A stretch of DNA of 53,960 nt from Verrucomicrobiia bacterium (GCA_947462875.1 CANHQJ010000025.1:1-53960), one strand, 5' to 3'. Counted from the first letter of the stretch, positions 1-9,592 are shown. Numbers and translations: made by a program. Notes: generated from the sequence alone by a model not told the origin.

Positions 1-73
1 CATCTCCCCATCTCCCCATCTCCCCATCTCCCCATCTCCCCATCTCCCCATCTCCCCATCTCCCCATCTCCCC
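1..73. repeat. Octamer tandem array (ATCTCCCC)n
   Basis: About nine head-to-tail copies of an 8-bp C-rich unit run from the window edge to just before the hrpA stop codon, so the array is probably longer than seen. The reverse complement (GGGGAGAT) reappears in degenerate form at 23,701-23,737. It resembles the short tandemly repeated repetitive (STRR) sequences described from cyanobacteria, by form only. There are no spacers, so it is not a CRISPR. Confidence 0.9.
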
Positions 74-75
74 AG

Positions 76-3000
76 TCACCCCACCACCATCCCCTCCCAC
101 GCCATCCGGATCTTCTTCTCGGAAATACTCCCCTTGACCGGCACATTCGGCGCGAAAAGCGAGACGCGATATTCCAGAAGCATCCACCCCATCGGCCACA
201 GTTCGCAGCGCTGCGGCTCGCGCTTCCACGCGTCGAACCACGGCTCCCACAGTTCCCGCACGCGCTCCATTTTCTCGAGATCCTTCTGAATCGGCAGGCT
301 CTGCAAGCGATCGATACGCATCTGGATCGCCTGCAAGTAACGCGGGTAATCGCACAAGGCCGCATGCCCCGCACGCCAGGCGAATTGCTCGCGCAGCATC
401 CACTGCAGTTGCTCTTCGATGTCTTCCGCCACCGCCGCGAGAAATTTCGATCCTCGCTGCCGCTCGCACCAGTCGAACAAATGCGGCACTTGCGAGACAA
501 TCGCATCAAGCGCCTTGCCCACCGGCACGGCCGCCGCATGCCAATCGCCGCGCGCTATATCCGCTGCACGGGAAAATTCCTCCGCACTCCGCGGCAAACA
601 AGCCAGCGCCCCTTCCGCCGCGAGCTGCAACAGCGCCTCGAGCTTCGTGCCGCCCGCGCCGATGCGCGGCAGCTCGACCCGCGCCGCGAGACCTAACGGA
701 AATTTTTTGGTGAGATACGCCACCTGGTCCGGTTGCGCCAGCATCAGCAAACGCACACAGCCCGCCCGATGCGATTGACGCGCTTGCTCGGCTTGGTGAA
801 AGGCCTGCACGCCGACGCTTTGACCTTCATCCACGAGTGCCGGATAGGCAAAACCGCCAGTGCTTTCCACCCGCTCGGGGATCACCTCCATCGGCCAGGT
901 TTTCGCGCCGCTGCACTGCCATTCCTCATTCGCGTGCTCTTCCAGCCGCTTGCGCAGGAGCGACTTGAGTTTTTCGCGCATCTCCGCCAGATCGGTGCCT
1001 AAGAGAATTTCATTACCGTCGTCATCGCAGACCCAGCATTTCACATGCCACTCGGGCGGCAGCACGCGCAGGTCGATGTCCGACTCGGGAACGCTGTAGC
1101 GCACGCGCCGTTGCACTTGTTCGATCAATGCCTGCACCAGCGTTTGTTTCGGCAACTGATCGGCATACAGATCCACAAACCCGCGCACGAATTCACTGAT
1201 CGGCATGCACGCCTTGCGCAGATCTTTCGGCAACGCGCGCACCAAACACTCCACCCGATCGGTGAGATAGCCCGTTACCCCCCATTGCAGCAAGGCTTCG
1301 GGGAAATCTAACAACTGATCGATGTGCACGCCGATCGTGACACCATCATCGCGCTCGCCGGGAGCCATCGCGTAATAGACGCTGTATTCCTGATCGCCCC
1401 AGGTGAGCGAATCGGGAAAGTCCGACAAGTCCTCTAACAAACTTTCCTCCCACACCACATCCGCCACCTCCACGAACAAGTTCTTTTCCTGCTCCATGCG
1501 CCACTGATGGAAGGCCTTCGCCGTGCACATGCCTTGCGGGATGCGTTCGTGAAAAAAGGCAAACACCTGCTCCTCGCTCCACAGGTAATCCGGACGCCGC
1601 ATCTTCACTTCCATCAAACGCACCTCCTCACGCACTTGCTGCAAGCGCTGCAAGGACGGACAGGCCGCGCGTATGCCACCACCGAGCAAGCCCTCGCGAA
1701 TGAACACCTCGCGCGCGGCGGCGGGATCGATGCGCCCCCAGTGCACGGGCCGGTCCTTTACCACCACCAGTCCCCCGCAGAGAACGGTCTCTTTCGCATA
1801 CACCGCGCCCTGTTTTTCGTCCCAGTAGCCGTGGCTGTAGCGATAGGTGCAAAGGTGCGACGCCACTTGTTCGACCCATGCCGGATCGATCCGCGCCAGG
1901 CGCCGTGCCCACAGTCGCGTGGTCTCGACGATCTCCATGCCCAGCACCCAGTCGTAGCGTTTCGCCGCAAACAATCCCGAGCCCGGAAACACCGCGAACG
2001 CCCCGCCATTCGCGCTGCGATAGGTTTTTTCCTGCACATCCCACAGCGCGAATTGCCGTGGCACGCCCGCGAGCAGGGACCGATGAAACGGATCATACGC
2101 CGCCTGCCACTCGGCATCGCCCGATTCCAGACGCAACATCGGCGCGGGGATCTCCCACTTCAGCTCGCGTTTGCACAAGTCGAGCAATTCCTCGTGAATG
2201 TTCGCCCACTCCATGGCGCGACGCATGTTGAGAAATGTCTCGTTGCAGTACTTGCGCAGCGCGTTGCGACGCCACTTGCCCTTTTCCTGAAAGCGTTGCA
2301 GGTCCAGCCACAGGCGCAGCAGCGAGAAAAAGTCGGACTGCGAATGCTTCCACCGCGCGTGCGCGGCATCGGCTTCTTTTTGTTTTTCGGCGGGTCGTTC
2401 GCGCGGGTCACTGCTTTCCAGCGCCGCGATCACGGGCAGTAATTCCAACAAACACCGCTCATGCCCTGCCTCTAACAACATCCGCGCCAATCGAGGATCC
2501 ACGGGCATGCGCGCCATCTGCCGCCCGGCCTCGGTGAGTTGCTTGTCCTTGCGAATCGCCCCCACCTCGCGCAGCGTGCGGTAGCCTTCTGATACCGCTT
2601 TCGGTGCCGGGGCATCGATCAGGGGAAATTCCTCGATCGGCGGCAAGCCTAACGAAATCATCCGCAGAATCACTCCCGCCAGCGAGCTGCGACGGATCTC
2701 GGGATCGGTGAATTCGGGACGTTCGGCGAGATCGTCTTCGTCATACAAACGCACACAAATCCCCTCCTTCACCCGACCGCAGCGACCCTTGCGCTGTCGG
2801 GCGCTCGCCTGGCTCACGGGCTCGATCTGCAAGCGCTGCACGCCCCGCGCGGGACTCCAGCGACTCACCCGCGCGATCCCGCTATCGACGACGCTGGTGA
2901 TGCGCGGAATCGTCAGCGATGTCTCGGCGACGTTGGTCGCCAGAATCACCCGTCGCAAGTTCCCCGGCGAAAACACCCGTTGCTGATCGCCCATGCTCAA

Positions 3001-3786
3001 GCGCGCGAACAAGGGCAGAATTTCCGTGCGAAAGTAGCGCCGACCCTCCAACGCATCGGCGCACTCGCGGATCTCTTTTTCCCCCGGCAAAAACACCAGC
3101 ACATCGCCCACGGGATCGACATCGCTCAGCCAATCGACCGCTCGCGCCACGTGCTGCGGCAATTCTTCCTCGTCATAGGGCGGCAGGAAAAATTCCTCCA
3201 CGCCATAGGTCCGACCTTCCGCCTGGATGATCGGCACCTCTTGCCCGGGTTCGCGAAAAAATTCCGCGAAGGCCCCCGCATCGAGCGTCGCCGAGGAAAT
3301 CACGATTTTCAACGCCGGCCGCTCCCGACGAAGCTCTTTCAGATAGCCTAGCAGAAAGTCAATGTTCAGCGAGCGCTCGTGCGCTTCATCCAGAATGATC
3401 GCATCGTAGCGCTTCAGCATCCGATCCCCCTGCGTCTCCGCGAGCAGGATGCCATCGGTCATGAACTTGATCCGCGTCGCCGCCGAGGTCTTTTCATCAA
3501 ACCTCACCTGATAGCCCACCAGCCCGCCGAGGGGCTGCTTCAGCTCCTCCGCCACCCGCTTCGCCACACTCACCGCCGCGATCCGCCGCGGTTGTGTGAC
3601 GCCGATCAGCCCCATCTTGTCGGCATAGATTTCGCGCAAGACCTCCGTCACCATCTTCGGCAACTGCGTCGTCTTCCCCGATCCCGTCTCGCTCACCACC
3701 ACCACCACATCATGATCGCGCAGTGCCTGCATGATATCCCCACGCCGCGCCACCACCGGCAACTCCGCCGGGTAATGCCACTTCAT
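76..3786 (-). CDS. hrpA: ATP-dependent RNA helicase HrpA (DEAH-box)
   Basis: A 1,236-aa DEAH-box RNA helicase, close to the usual HrpA length of about 1,300 aa. The Walker A motif SETGSGKTT lies at residues 32-40, the DEAH box (LDEAHERS) near 135, SAT (ISSATLD) follows, and motif VI reads QRKGRCGR. HA2/OB-fold regions and the long HrpA-specific C-terminal half follow. HrpA uses ATP to remodel RNA or ribonucleoprotein; in E. coli it has been linked to mRNA processing and to rescue of stalled or collided ribosomes. The frame is open 14 codons further upstream to a GTG at 3,828, but the ATG at 3,786 has a strong GGAGGAG site 9 nt upstream, so I chose it. Tandem arrays lie on both sides. It is a single-gene unit as far as can be seen. 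The family call is firm. Confidence 0.95.
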   Translation of the reverse strand: MKWHYPAELPVVARRGDIMQALRDHDVVVVVSETGSGKTTQLPKMVTEVLREIYADKMGLIGVTQPRRIAAVSVAKRVAEELKQPLGGLVGYQVRFDEKTSAATRIKFMTDGILLAETQGDRMLKRYDAIILDEAHERSLNIDFLLGYLKELRRERPALKIVISSATLDAGAFAEFFREPGQEVPIIQAEGRTYGVEEFFLPPYDEEELPQHVARAVDWLSDVDPVGDVLVFLPGEKEIRECADALEGRRYFRTEILPLFARLSMGDQQRVFSPGNLRRVILATNVAETSLTIPRITSVVDSGIARVSRWSPARGVQRLQIEPVSQASARQRKGRCGRVKEGICVRLYDEDDLAERPEFTDPEIRRSSLAGVILRMISLGLPPIEEFPLIDAPAPKAVSEGYRTLREVGAIRKDKQLTEAGRQMARMPVDPRLARMLLEAGHERCLLELLPVIAALESSDPRERPAEKQKEADAAHARWKHSQSDFFSLLRLWLDLQRFQEKGKWRRNALRKYCNETFLNMRRAMEWANIHEELLDLCKRELKWEIPAPMLRLESGDAEWQAAYDPFHRSLLAGVPRQFALWDVQEKTYRSANGGAFAVFPGSGLFAAKRYDWVLGMEIVETTRLWARRLARIDPAWVEQVASHLCTYRYSHGYWDEKQGAVYAKETVLCGGLVVVKDRPVHWGRIDPAAAREVFIREGLLGGGIRAACPSLQRLQQVREEVRLMEVKMRRPDYLWSEEQVFAFFHERIPQGMCTAKAFHQWRMEQEKNLFVEVADVVWEESLLEDLSDFPDSLTWGDQEYSVYYAMAPGERDDGVTIGVHIDQLLDFPEALLQWGVTGYLTDRVECLVRALPKDLRKACMPISEFVRGFVDLYADQLPKQTLVQALIEQVQRRVRYSVPESDIDLRVLPPEWHVKCWVCDDDGNEILLGTDLAEMREKLKSLLRKRLEEHANEEWQCSGAKTWPMEVIPERVESTGGFAYPALVDEGQSVGVQAFHQAEQARQSHRAGCVRLLMLAQPDQVAYLTKKFPLGLAARVELPRIGAGGTKLEALLQLAAEGALACLPRSAEEFSRAADIARGDWHAAAVPVGKALDAIVSQVPHLFDWCERQRGSKFLAAVAEDIEEQLQWMLREQFAWRAGHAALCDYPRYLQAIQMRIDRLQSLPIQKDLEKMERVRELWEPWFDAWKREPQRCELWPMGWMLLEYRVSLFAPNVPVKGSISEKKIRMAWEGMVVG

Positions 3787-3795
3787 CTGCAAGGA

Positions 3796-3802
3796 CTCCT
3801 CC
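3796..3802 (-). promoter_or_regulatory. Shine-Dalgarno site that sets the hrpA start
   Basis: GGAGGAG on the minus strand, 9 nt before the ATG at 3,786. It favours this ATG over the upstream in-frame GTG at 3,828. Strong Shine-Dalgarno sites are uncommon elsewhere in the window. Confidence 0.7.
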
Positions 3803-3875
3803 ACAGCCGTGCCATAGCCGTTCCGCACCGGATTGGAAAGCGAAACGTGGCGGAGGCATCTTGCTTCCCAGCCAA

Positions 3876-4004
3876 TCAGGGGTCAGGGGTCAGAGGTCAG
3901 AGGTCAGGGGTCAGGGGTCAGGGGTCAGGGGTCAGGGGTCAGGGGTCAGGGGTCAGGGGTCAGGGGTCAGGGGTCAGGGGTCAGGGGTCAGGGGTCGGAG
4001 GTCA
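3876..4004. repeat. Heptamer tandem array (GGGGTCA)n
   Basis: About 18 copies of a 7-bp unit, GGGGTCA with a few GAGGTCA or GGAGGTC variants at the ends, in the gap between hrpA and the DUF4268 nuclease gene. Apparent open frames through it only reflect the period (three units make seven codons). The unit length and G-rich strand resemble STRR heptamers. It marks the left edge of the defence island. From 4,005 to 4,162 I see no gene, only C-rich sequence. Confidence 0.93.
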
Positions 4005-4162
4005 TACAAGACCCATCCCCTACTCCCCCGCACCAACGGTGCAAAACCCGCTAGCCCAGCGGCAACGCCCTGGGTATAGATCCCCACCCACAATTCCGAG
4101 CCCTGTAGGGGCGCAACTCCCTCGCCTGTCATGCGCATCAGAAAAGCCACGATATTTCTCCA

Positions 4163-4191
4163 TTGACGCAGGACTTGGCAATCCGTAGTTT
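4163..4191 (+). promoter_or_regulatory. Candidate sigma-70 promoter of the DUF4268 nuclease gene
   Basis: TTGACG at 4,163-4,168, a 17-nt spacer, then TAGTTT at 4,186-4,191. The -35 is good and the -10 is weak. The predicted start is near 4,198, leaving a leader of about 10 nt before the ATG at 4,208. Confidence 0.35.
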
Positions 4192-4207
4192 TTTTCCACT
4201 AACCATC

Positions 4208-5299
4208 ATGAGCCTCTACCGCATCACGACCGACAAGCTGGAACTCATCGAACGCACCACTTTTGCGGCAGCGAGCGTGTTCGAACGCAAGGATTTGCAG
4301 CGCCTGTTGCGACGCGACATCAGCGTCATCGCCGAGGACCTGATGGTGATCGCCGAAGAATACGGGGAATGGGAAGACAGCAACCGCCGCATTGATCTGC
4401 TCTGCCTCGGCAAGGATGCCAGCCTCGTGGTGGTGGAGATCAAACGGACCGAAGACGGCGGCCACATGGAACTGCAAGCCATTCGCTACGCGGCGATGGT
4501 TTCCAGCATGACTCTGGAACAAGTCGTCCACGCCTACGCCCGCAGCAATGGCAGCGATGTCGATGCCGCGCGCAGTGAAATCCTCGAATTCCTCCAATGG
4601 GAAGGCGAAGAGCCCGCGGAACTCACCGGCGAAGTGCGCATCATCCTCGCCTCGGCCGATTTCTCCACGGAACTGACCACCGCCGTTCTTTGGCTCAATC
4701 GCCACGATCTCAACATCACCTGCATCCGCCTGCGTCCCTACCAAATGGACAATCAAATCCTCATCGAATCGACCCAAATCATTCCCCTGCCTGAGTCAGC
4801 GGACTATGAGGTGAAAATCCGGGAGCAAGAGAGAGAAAAGAAAAAAGTTCTTGGGCGGCAACAAGAGGATTTGAGTAAATTTTGGAGTCAAACACTCGAA
4901 CGTTGCAAAAACAAGACAAGCCGATTTGCCTCAAGAAAAGCCACTGTTGCAAATTGGATCAATCTTGGCATTGGAAGAAGCGGATTCATGCTCAACATGG
5001 TTCTTCGGCAAGAATTCTCTATTGTTGAATGTTACATCCGAATCGATAGTGACGGCGATAAAAGTTCAGCCGCATTTCAAGCACTTTACGCACAAAAAGA
5101 TTCCATTGAAGCAAAATTCGGCTCAGCTTTGGATTGGCAAGAGTTACCCAATAGAATTGGTTGCCGGATCTGCACCAAGTTTCCGGGCGGCTGGAAATCC
5201 CCCGAATCCGAATGGCCCGAGATACAAGACCGTATGATCGATGCCCTCATCCGCCTCGACGACGCCCTGCGTCAGCCGATTCAGGAATTGAAGATTTGA
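4208..5299 (+). CDS. PD-(D/E)XK nuclease-like protein with DUF4268 domain
   Basis: A 363-aa protein. The N-terminal half has an endonuclease-like core: RRIDLLCLG supplies the acidic residue and VVVEIKR the E-x-K pair, as in the DUF91/NucS-like PD-(D/E)XK fold. A charged linker (REQEREKKK) near residue 210 leads to a C-terminal part resembling DUF4268, a domain often joined to such nucleases in defence loci. I place the start at the ATG at 4,208 (MSLYRITTDKLEL); 15 upstream codons are open but overlap the candidate promoter. It converges on hsdR and is transcribed against it. A role in degrading foreign DNA is inferred from fold and neighbours; the substrate is unknown. Confidence 0.72.
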   Translation: MSLYRITTDKLELIERTTFAAASVFERKDLQRLLRRDISVIAEDLMVIAEEYGEWEDSNRRIDLLCLGKDASLVVVEIKRTEDGGHMELQAIRYAAMVSSMTLEQVVHAYARSNGSDVDAARSEILEFLQWEGEEPAELTGEVRIILASADFSTELTTAVLWLNRHDLNITCIRLRPYQMDNQILIESTQIIPLPESADYEVKIREQEREKKKVLGRQQEDLSKFWSQTLERCKNKTSRFASRKATVANWINLGIGRSGFMLNMVLRQEFSIVECYIRIDSDGDKSSAAFQALYAQKDSIEAKFGSALDWQELPNRIGCRICTKFPGGWKSPESEWPEIQDRMIDALIRLDDALRQPIQELKI

Positions 5300-5424
5300 A
5301 AAATGGCTAAATGATTTAACCATAGGCCCTAGTAGCCGCAAATCCTGTTCAGTTTCGTACGCTGAGAGCGACTACCTTCCATGACAAATGCCCCGCTGGA
5401 TGACCTCAGAGATGATTCATGATT

Positions 5425-7887
5425 CTACGAAGCGAACATATACAGAAACTTCTGGAAGCCGACGAAAGCCTCTTGGATCTGTTTGGGTGCTCCGAGATCG
5501 GCCACGGCGTCGGGGATGGAATCGTGGTACTTTAGTTTCAGCAGCGGTGTGAGCTTCTCTGCACTCAACTCCTCCACGCCGACGGTGACGTAGTGGGAGA
5601 GAACGAAGTTGAGGAAGGCTTGTTGTTTTTCGGAGAATTCTTCATTCACCCGTAACCGCGCGTGTGCCGCACGCTCGCTGCGTTCGATGGGCGAACGCGC
5701 ATACGCCACATGCGCGAGGACGTCAAAAAGATCACTGTTTTCGGCATCGATGATCCGTTGCATTTCCACGAGTTGTTCTTTGCCGAAACCCTGATCCTCC
5801 AGACCTTGCAGCAATTTCGCGCGGGTCGTTGGATCACTCCACAGTTGCCGCAGTTCGTCCTCGTTGCTGAAAAACGCGGGCAGCTTGCCAAAGAGCATTT
5901 CCATGAATTGCTGGGAGGACATCGGAGTGCCATCGGGATGCCAGAAGGTGGTCATCATCATGTGCTGAATGCTGCGCTCTTTGCCATCGGCGAGTTTTAC
6001 CGTGACTTTGTTGCGGCGTTTGCACTCGCAAGGTTCTTTGCCGCAATCGAGACACTTCTCCTTGGGGCATTCACAGGGTGATTTCCCACACTTGGCGCAA
6101 GGGCGCGGTGGCTTGACTTCACAGGTGCACGGGCTAGTGCCGCACTCGTCACAGGTTTCGGGTGCAATCGGTTCACCATCCCATTCGGGATCTTGAAAGT
6201 GATGGTGCGCTTTGACGAAATCATAGATCGTGAAGTAGTCCTTGCCATCGTAGAGTCGAGTGCCACGACCGATGATTTGCTTGAACTCGATCATCGAATT
6301 CACCGGACGCAGCAGCACGATATTGCGCACATTGCGGGCATCGACGCCCGTGGAGAGTTTTTGTGAGGTCGTGAGAATCGTCGGGATGCTCTTTTCGTTA
6401 TCTTGGAAATGTTTCAGATACTGCTCGCCGAGAGCGCCATCGTTCGCCGTGACGCGCTGGCAATACTGCGGATCTTTGCTGGTCTTGATTTGATTGATGT
6501 AATCCCGCACCGCCAGGGCGTGCTCTTGTGTCGCGCAAAACACCAATGTCTTTTCGTTCTGGTTGATTTGCTCCATGAAAAGTTCCACGCGCTTTTTCTC
6601 TCGTGCGGGAATGCGGATGATGCGGTTGAAGTCTTTTTCTACGTAGCGTTTGCCGACTTCGATTTCACCTTCGATGACAAAATCATCTTTCGTGTAAACA
6701 TACTCGTCCAAGGTGGTGGAGATTTGTTTGACCTTAAAGGGGGTAAGAAAGCCATCGTTGATGCCATCTTTTAACGAATAGATAAAAACCGGCTCACCGA
6801 AGTAGCGGTAGGTATCGACGTTGTCTTTGCGTTTCGGTGTTGCTGTGAGACCGATTTGCACGGCTGGGGAAAAATAGTCCAGGATGGCGCGCCAGTTGCC
6901 TTCATCATTGGCACCGCCGCGATGACATTCATCGATGATGATCAGATCGAAAAAGTCTTTCGGGTAATCGCCGAAGTTGCATTGCGCAGCGAGATTGCTT
7001 TTGGAGGCTGGGGCAAAAATGTTTTCATCTTCTGCGGCTCTCAGTGTCTCTGGTTCGCTCTCGTCTGTGTCCTCGTTCTTCTGCCCGACCATGAAGGTCT
7101 GGAAAATCGTGAAAAAGATGCTGCCGTTGGTAGGCACTCGACCTTTTTTACGAATGATTTCGGGATCGATGCGGACGAGGGCATCATCGGGAAATGCGGA
7201 GAACGAGGTGTACGCCTGATCCGCCAGGATATTGCGGTCGGCGAGAAAAAGGATGCGCGGGCGGCGTGTGGGTTGGCCGCTCAAGTTCCAGCGAGAATGG
7301 AAGAGTTTCCACGCGATCTGAAAGGCGATGAAAGTTTTTCCCGTGCCAGTGGCCAAGGTCAACAGGATGCGTGGCTGGCCCTGCGCAATCGCCTCCAACA
7401 CCCGATCCACAGCAATGTCTTGGTAGTAGCGGCTCGGATGCGAACCGCTTTTGTCTTCAAAAGGAATCGCCGCGAAACGATCACGCCACGCGTTTTCCTC
7501 AGCAAAGGTCCTCGCCCAAAGTTCATCGGGTGTCGGGTAGGTCGCAATTTCCTTTTCCTCGCCGGTCTCCATGTCGATGGCGTAGATACCCTTGCCGTTG
7601 GTAGCGTAGGTGAACCGAATGGTCATTTTGCCAGCATAGCTCTTAGCCTGTCCCACGCCTTCTGTCAGCTCTTCATCCCATGCCTTCGCTTCCACGACCG
7701 CTAGTTTATGATTCCGATAAACCAGCACATAGTCGGCAATCTCTGCTTTACTTCGCTTACCTAGCCCTTCAATGCGGCCCTGCGTAATACGGTATTCGCG
7801 CAGAATGCGACTACCCTCCACTATGCCCCAACCCGCTGCCTTGAGGGCGGGATCAATGTGTTCGGCTCTGGTTTCGGATTCGTTCAT
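5425..7887 (-). CDS. hsdR: Type I restriction enzyme R subunit (EcoEI-like)
   Basis: An 820-aa HsdR, the motor and nuclease subunit that translocates DNA and cuts when the complex meets unmethylated sites. The N-terminal nuclease domain shows AEIADYVL and VVEAKAW (the D...ExK core). The helicase part has ATGTGKT (Walker A), DECH (motif II), LTATPKR (motif III) and QIIGRGTRL (motif VI). The EcoEI-type C-terminal domain ends the protein. At about residues 574-622 there are three CxxCGxxPCxC repeats, 12 cysteines in all, like a row of zinc knuckles. The ATG at 7,887 lies 7 nt after the stop of the upstream gene; an ATG at 7,902 (MHKYR) overlapping that stop is the alternative. It is last in the hsdM-hsdS-accessory-hsdR unit. 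Confidence 0.93.
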   Translation of the reverse strand: MNESETRAEHIDPALKAAGWGIVEGSRILREYRITQGRIEGLGKRSKAEIADYVLVYRNHKLAVVEAKAWDEELTEGVGQAKSYAGKMTIRFTYATNGKGIYAIDMETGEEKEIATYPTPDELWARTFAEENAWRDRFAAIPFEDKSGSHPSRYYQDIAVDRVLEAIAQGQPRILLTLATGTGKTFIAFQIAWKLFHSRWNLSGQPTRRPRILFLADRNILADQAYTSFSAFPDDALVRIDPEIIRKKGRVPTNGSIFFTIFQTFMVGQKNEDTDESEPETLRAAEDENIFAPASKSNLAAQCNFGDYPKDFFDLIIIDECHRGGANDEGNWRAILDYFSPAVQIGLTATPKRKDNVDTYRYFGEPVFIYSLKDGINDGFLTPFKVKQISTTLDEYVYTKDDFVIEGEIEVGKRYVEKDFNRIIRIPAREKKRVELFMEQINQNEKTLVFCATQEHALAVRDYINQIKTSKDPQYCQRVTANDGALGEQYLKHFQDNEKSIPTILTTSQKLSTGVDARNVRNIVLLRPVNSMIEFKQIIGRGTRLYDGKDYFTIYDFVKAHHHFQDPEWDGEPIAPETCDECGTSPCTCEVKPPRPCAKCGKSPCECPKEKCLDCGKEPCECKRRNKVTVKLADGKERSIQHMMMTTFWHPDGTPMSSQQFMEMLFGKLPAFFSNEDELRQLWSDPTTRAKLLQGLEDQGFGKEQLVEMQRIIDAENSDLFDVLAHVAYARSPIERSERAAHARLRVNEEFSEKQQAFLNFVLSHYVTVGVEELSAEKLTPLLKLKYHDSIPDAVADLGAPKQIQEAFVGFQKFLYMFAS

Positions 7888-7894
7888 GCGATAT

Positions 7895-8365
7895 TTATGC
7901 ATCCGGGTCTTCGAAAAGGATACGATCAAAATTAGTGGCTACAAACTTACGGAACTGCGGCTTCACGTGCTCGGTTTTCTCCTTCGTATTTTTGCCGTTG
8001 AACCATAGCGTGCGTTTGCCTGCGTTATTTCCCGTCTTGTTTTGATGGGAGTTCGCAATGAATTCGTTGGAAGACATGATCCAGATTGTGTCCATCCGCT
8101 CAGAATAGAATACGAACCAATAGTTCCCTCTAACCTCGTGGGTGAGTGCCGCGAAGAGTGCGCCATGACCGAACATTGCGTCTTTTGAGCGGGCCTTAAT
8201 CTGCACTTCTACAAAACGACCGTCGGGCCTTTTCACCACAGCGTCGATGGCGTCATCGTCCACTAGGGGCAAATAGACATCCAGACCCTCTTTGAGCATC
8301 AATCCTACCACGTAGAACTCGATACGTTTGCCAAAGGCTGCCGAATGACGATTGGGAATGCTCAT
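7895..8365 (-). CDS. Small PD-(D/E)XK-like protein inside the type I RM operon
   Basis: A 156-aa protein between hsdS and hsdR. DDDAIDAVV followed by FVEVQIKAR has the layout of a small restriction-endonuclease-like core of the DUF4365 or Holliday-junction-resolvase kind, in which Q-x-K can replace E-x-K. The rest is beta-rich with a basic C-terminal part. Spacing is tight: the hsdS stop TAA is followed by three bases and this ATG, and hsdR starts 7 nt after its stop. It is therefore very likely co-expressed with the RM system. It is not a standard type I subunit. It may be an accessory nuclease or DNA-binding factor; no exact family could be confirmed. Confidence 0.6.
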   Translation of the reverse strand: MSIPNRHSAAFGKRIEFYVVGLMLKEGLDVYLPLVDDDAIDAVVKRPDGRFVEVQIKARSKDAMFGHGALFAALTHEVRGNYWFVFYSERMDTIWIMSSNEFIANSHQNKTGNNAGKRTLWFNGKNTKEKTEHVKPQFRKFVATNFDRILFEDPDA

Positions 8366-8368
8366 AGG

Positions 8369-9592
8369 TTAAAGTTCTCCACTGAAGGCTTGGTGCAGCA
8401 GCGACTTCTTCAGCGCCTCCAGCGCGGCGAGCTTACGCTCGTAGAGGCGGGCGAGTCGTTGAGTTTCGGCAAGCATGGCGTCGAGTTTGGCGACGATGGA
8501 TTTTTGCTCCTTGAGCGTGGCGGGATACTCGACGGTGAACTCTTGAATCTGCGCCTTTGTGATTGCCTGCCGCGTTGAACCGCCTTCTTCACCCGTCTTC
8601 AGTAGTTGATCTTTATAGGGTTTGGAAATGAGAAGGTAGTGGAGAAAGGCCGCGTCCAACTTTTCAGCAACGGGTCTGATGATTGAGACGTGCTGGTTCA
8701 CCCGAGCGGGTAGCACATCATCCGGGACGATGGCACAACGAGCGACCGACGCCCCTGTGATGTTTAGGAGCACGTCGCGGGAGTATACCTCTACGTTTGA
8801 TAACTCATCGGCTTGAGCATCATCAAGGAAAGCGAGCTTCGCATACTTGAAACCCAAGTCGTGGACATTGAGGCTGCGAATCAGTGAGATGCCTACGTCC
8901 TTATAGGATTCACCGCCACCGCGTGGTGTAGCACCACTGCCAATCTTAGTCGTGATGGATTTGAGTTTGTTCTCTACCCATCCCGGGCCGCGCTGGGTGA
9001 AGACGGATTGGAGGTGACTTTCGAAGAGGGCGCGGGCGTTTTGGATGTTCTTTTGTGCGTTGGCTTTGGCGGTGGCGAGACCCTCAAACGCTTCGTCCAT
9101 CAGGCCGACGATCCGCTGCTGTTCGGCCAGCGGGGGGACGGCGATTTCGACGCTCTGGAGTTTTTGAATCGTGAGCGTATCGACTGTTGCGCCGTTGCCT
9201 CGGTCGAGTTGGTCAAAAAAGGCGGGCGACTTCAGCCATAGATTGACGAACTCGCTACTTACCTCGGCGGTTCGTTTCATCCAAAGGACGCTTGCGTCCT
9301 TGAAGTAAAATCTGTCAGCACTCCGAACGACGTGTGAGTTCCCGATTGTTCCAATGGCGGTGATGACAATGTCGCCGGTTTTCGGAACACCGTATTCTTG
9401 TGATAGCTCGGCAAAGTGCTCCTCGGAGATGAAAAGCTCGTTGTCCACGAAGCCGTCGGCAGCCAATCGCGTCACTTCACGCCCACGGTAGAACGGCACT
9501 CCCTCTGTCTTCCACTGGGACTGCAAAACGCGTTTGCTTGAGCCGATCTTGTATAGCTCGCTCAACCTCTTTGTCTGCCACCCCTTCTTCAT
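8369..9592 (-). CDS. hsdS: Type I restriction-modification specificity subunit S
   Basis: A 407-aa HsdS, which picks the bipartite target sequence through two target-recognition domains. TRD1 covers about residues 1-150. The central conserved helix begins PPLAEQQRIVGLMDEAF and runs to about 215. TRD2 follows, and the distal helix LKEQKSIVAKLDAMLAE leads to the C-terminal LLHQAFSGEL. The two half-subunits are similar, as is usual. The ATG overlaps the hsdM stop by 4 bp (ATGA), which points to translational coupling. The actual target sequence cannot be read from the protein by eye. A decayed stub of another hsdS 3' end lies at 12,391-12,429. Confidence 0.93.
   Translation of the reverse strand: MKKGWQTKRLSELYKIGSSKRVLQSQWKTEGVPFYRGREVTRLAADGFVDNELFISEEHFAELSQEYGVPKTGDIVITAIGTIGNSHVVRSADRFYFKDASVLWMKRTAEVSSEFVNLWLKSPAFFDQLDRGNGATVDTLTIQKLQSVEIAVPPLAEQQRIVGLMDEAFEGLATAKANAQKNIQNARALFESHLQSVFTQRGPGWVENKLKSITTKIGSGATPRGGGESYKDVGISLIRSLNVHDLGFKYAKLAFLDDAQADELSNVEVYSRDVLLNITGASVARCAIVPDDVLPARVNQHVSIIRPVAEKLDAAFLHYLLISKPYKDQLLKTGEEGGSTRQAITKAQIQEFTVEYPATLKEQKSIVAKLDAMLAETQRLARLYERKLAALEALKKSLLHQAFSGEL

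Noticed and set aside
3876-4004. Array that might be taken for a CRISPR or for a Gly/Arg-rich protein
   Set aside because: There are no spacers, the period is 7 bp, and the open frames only reflect the repeat.
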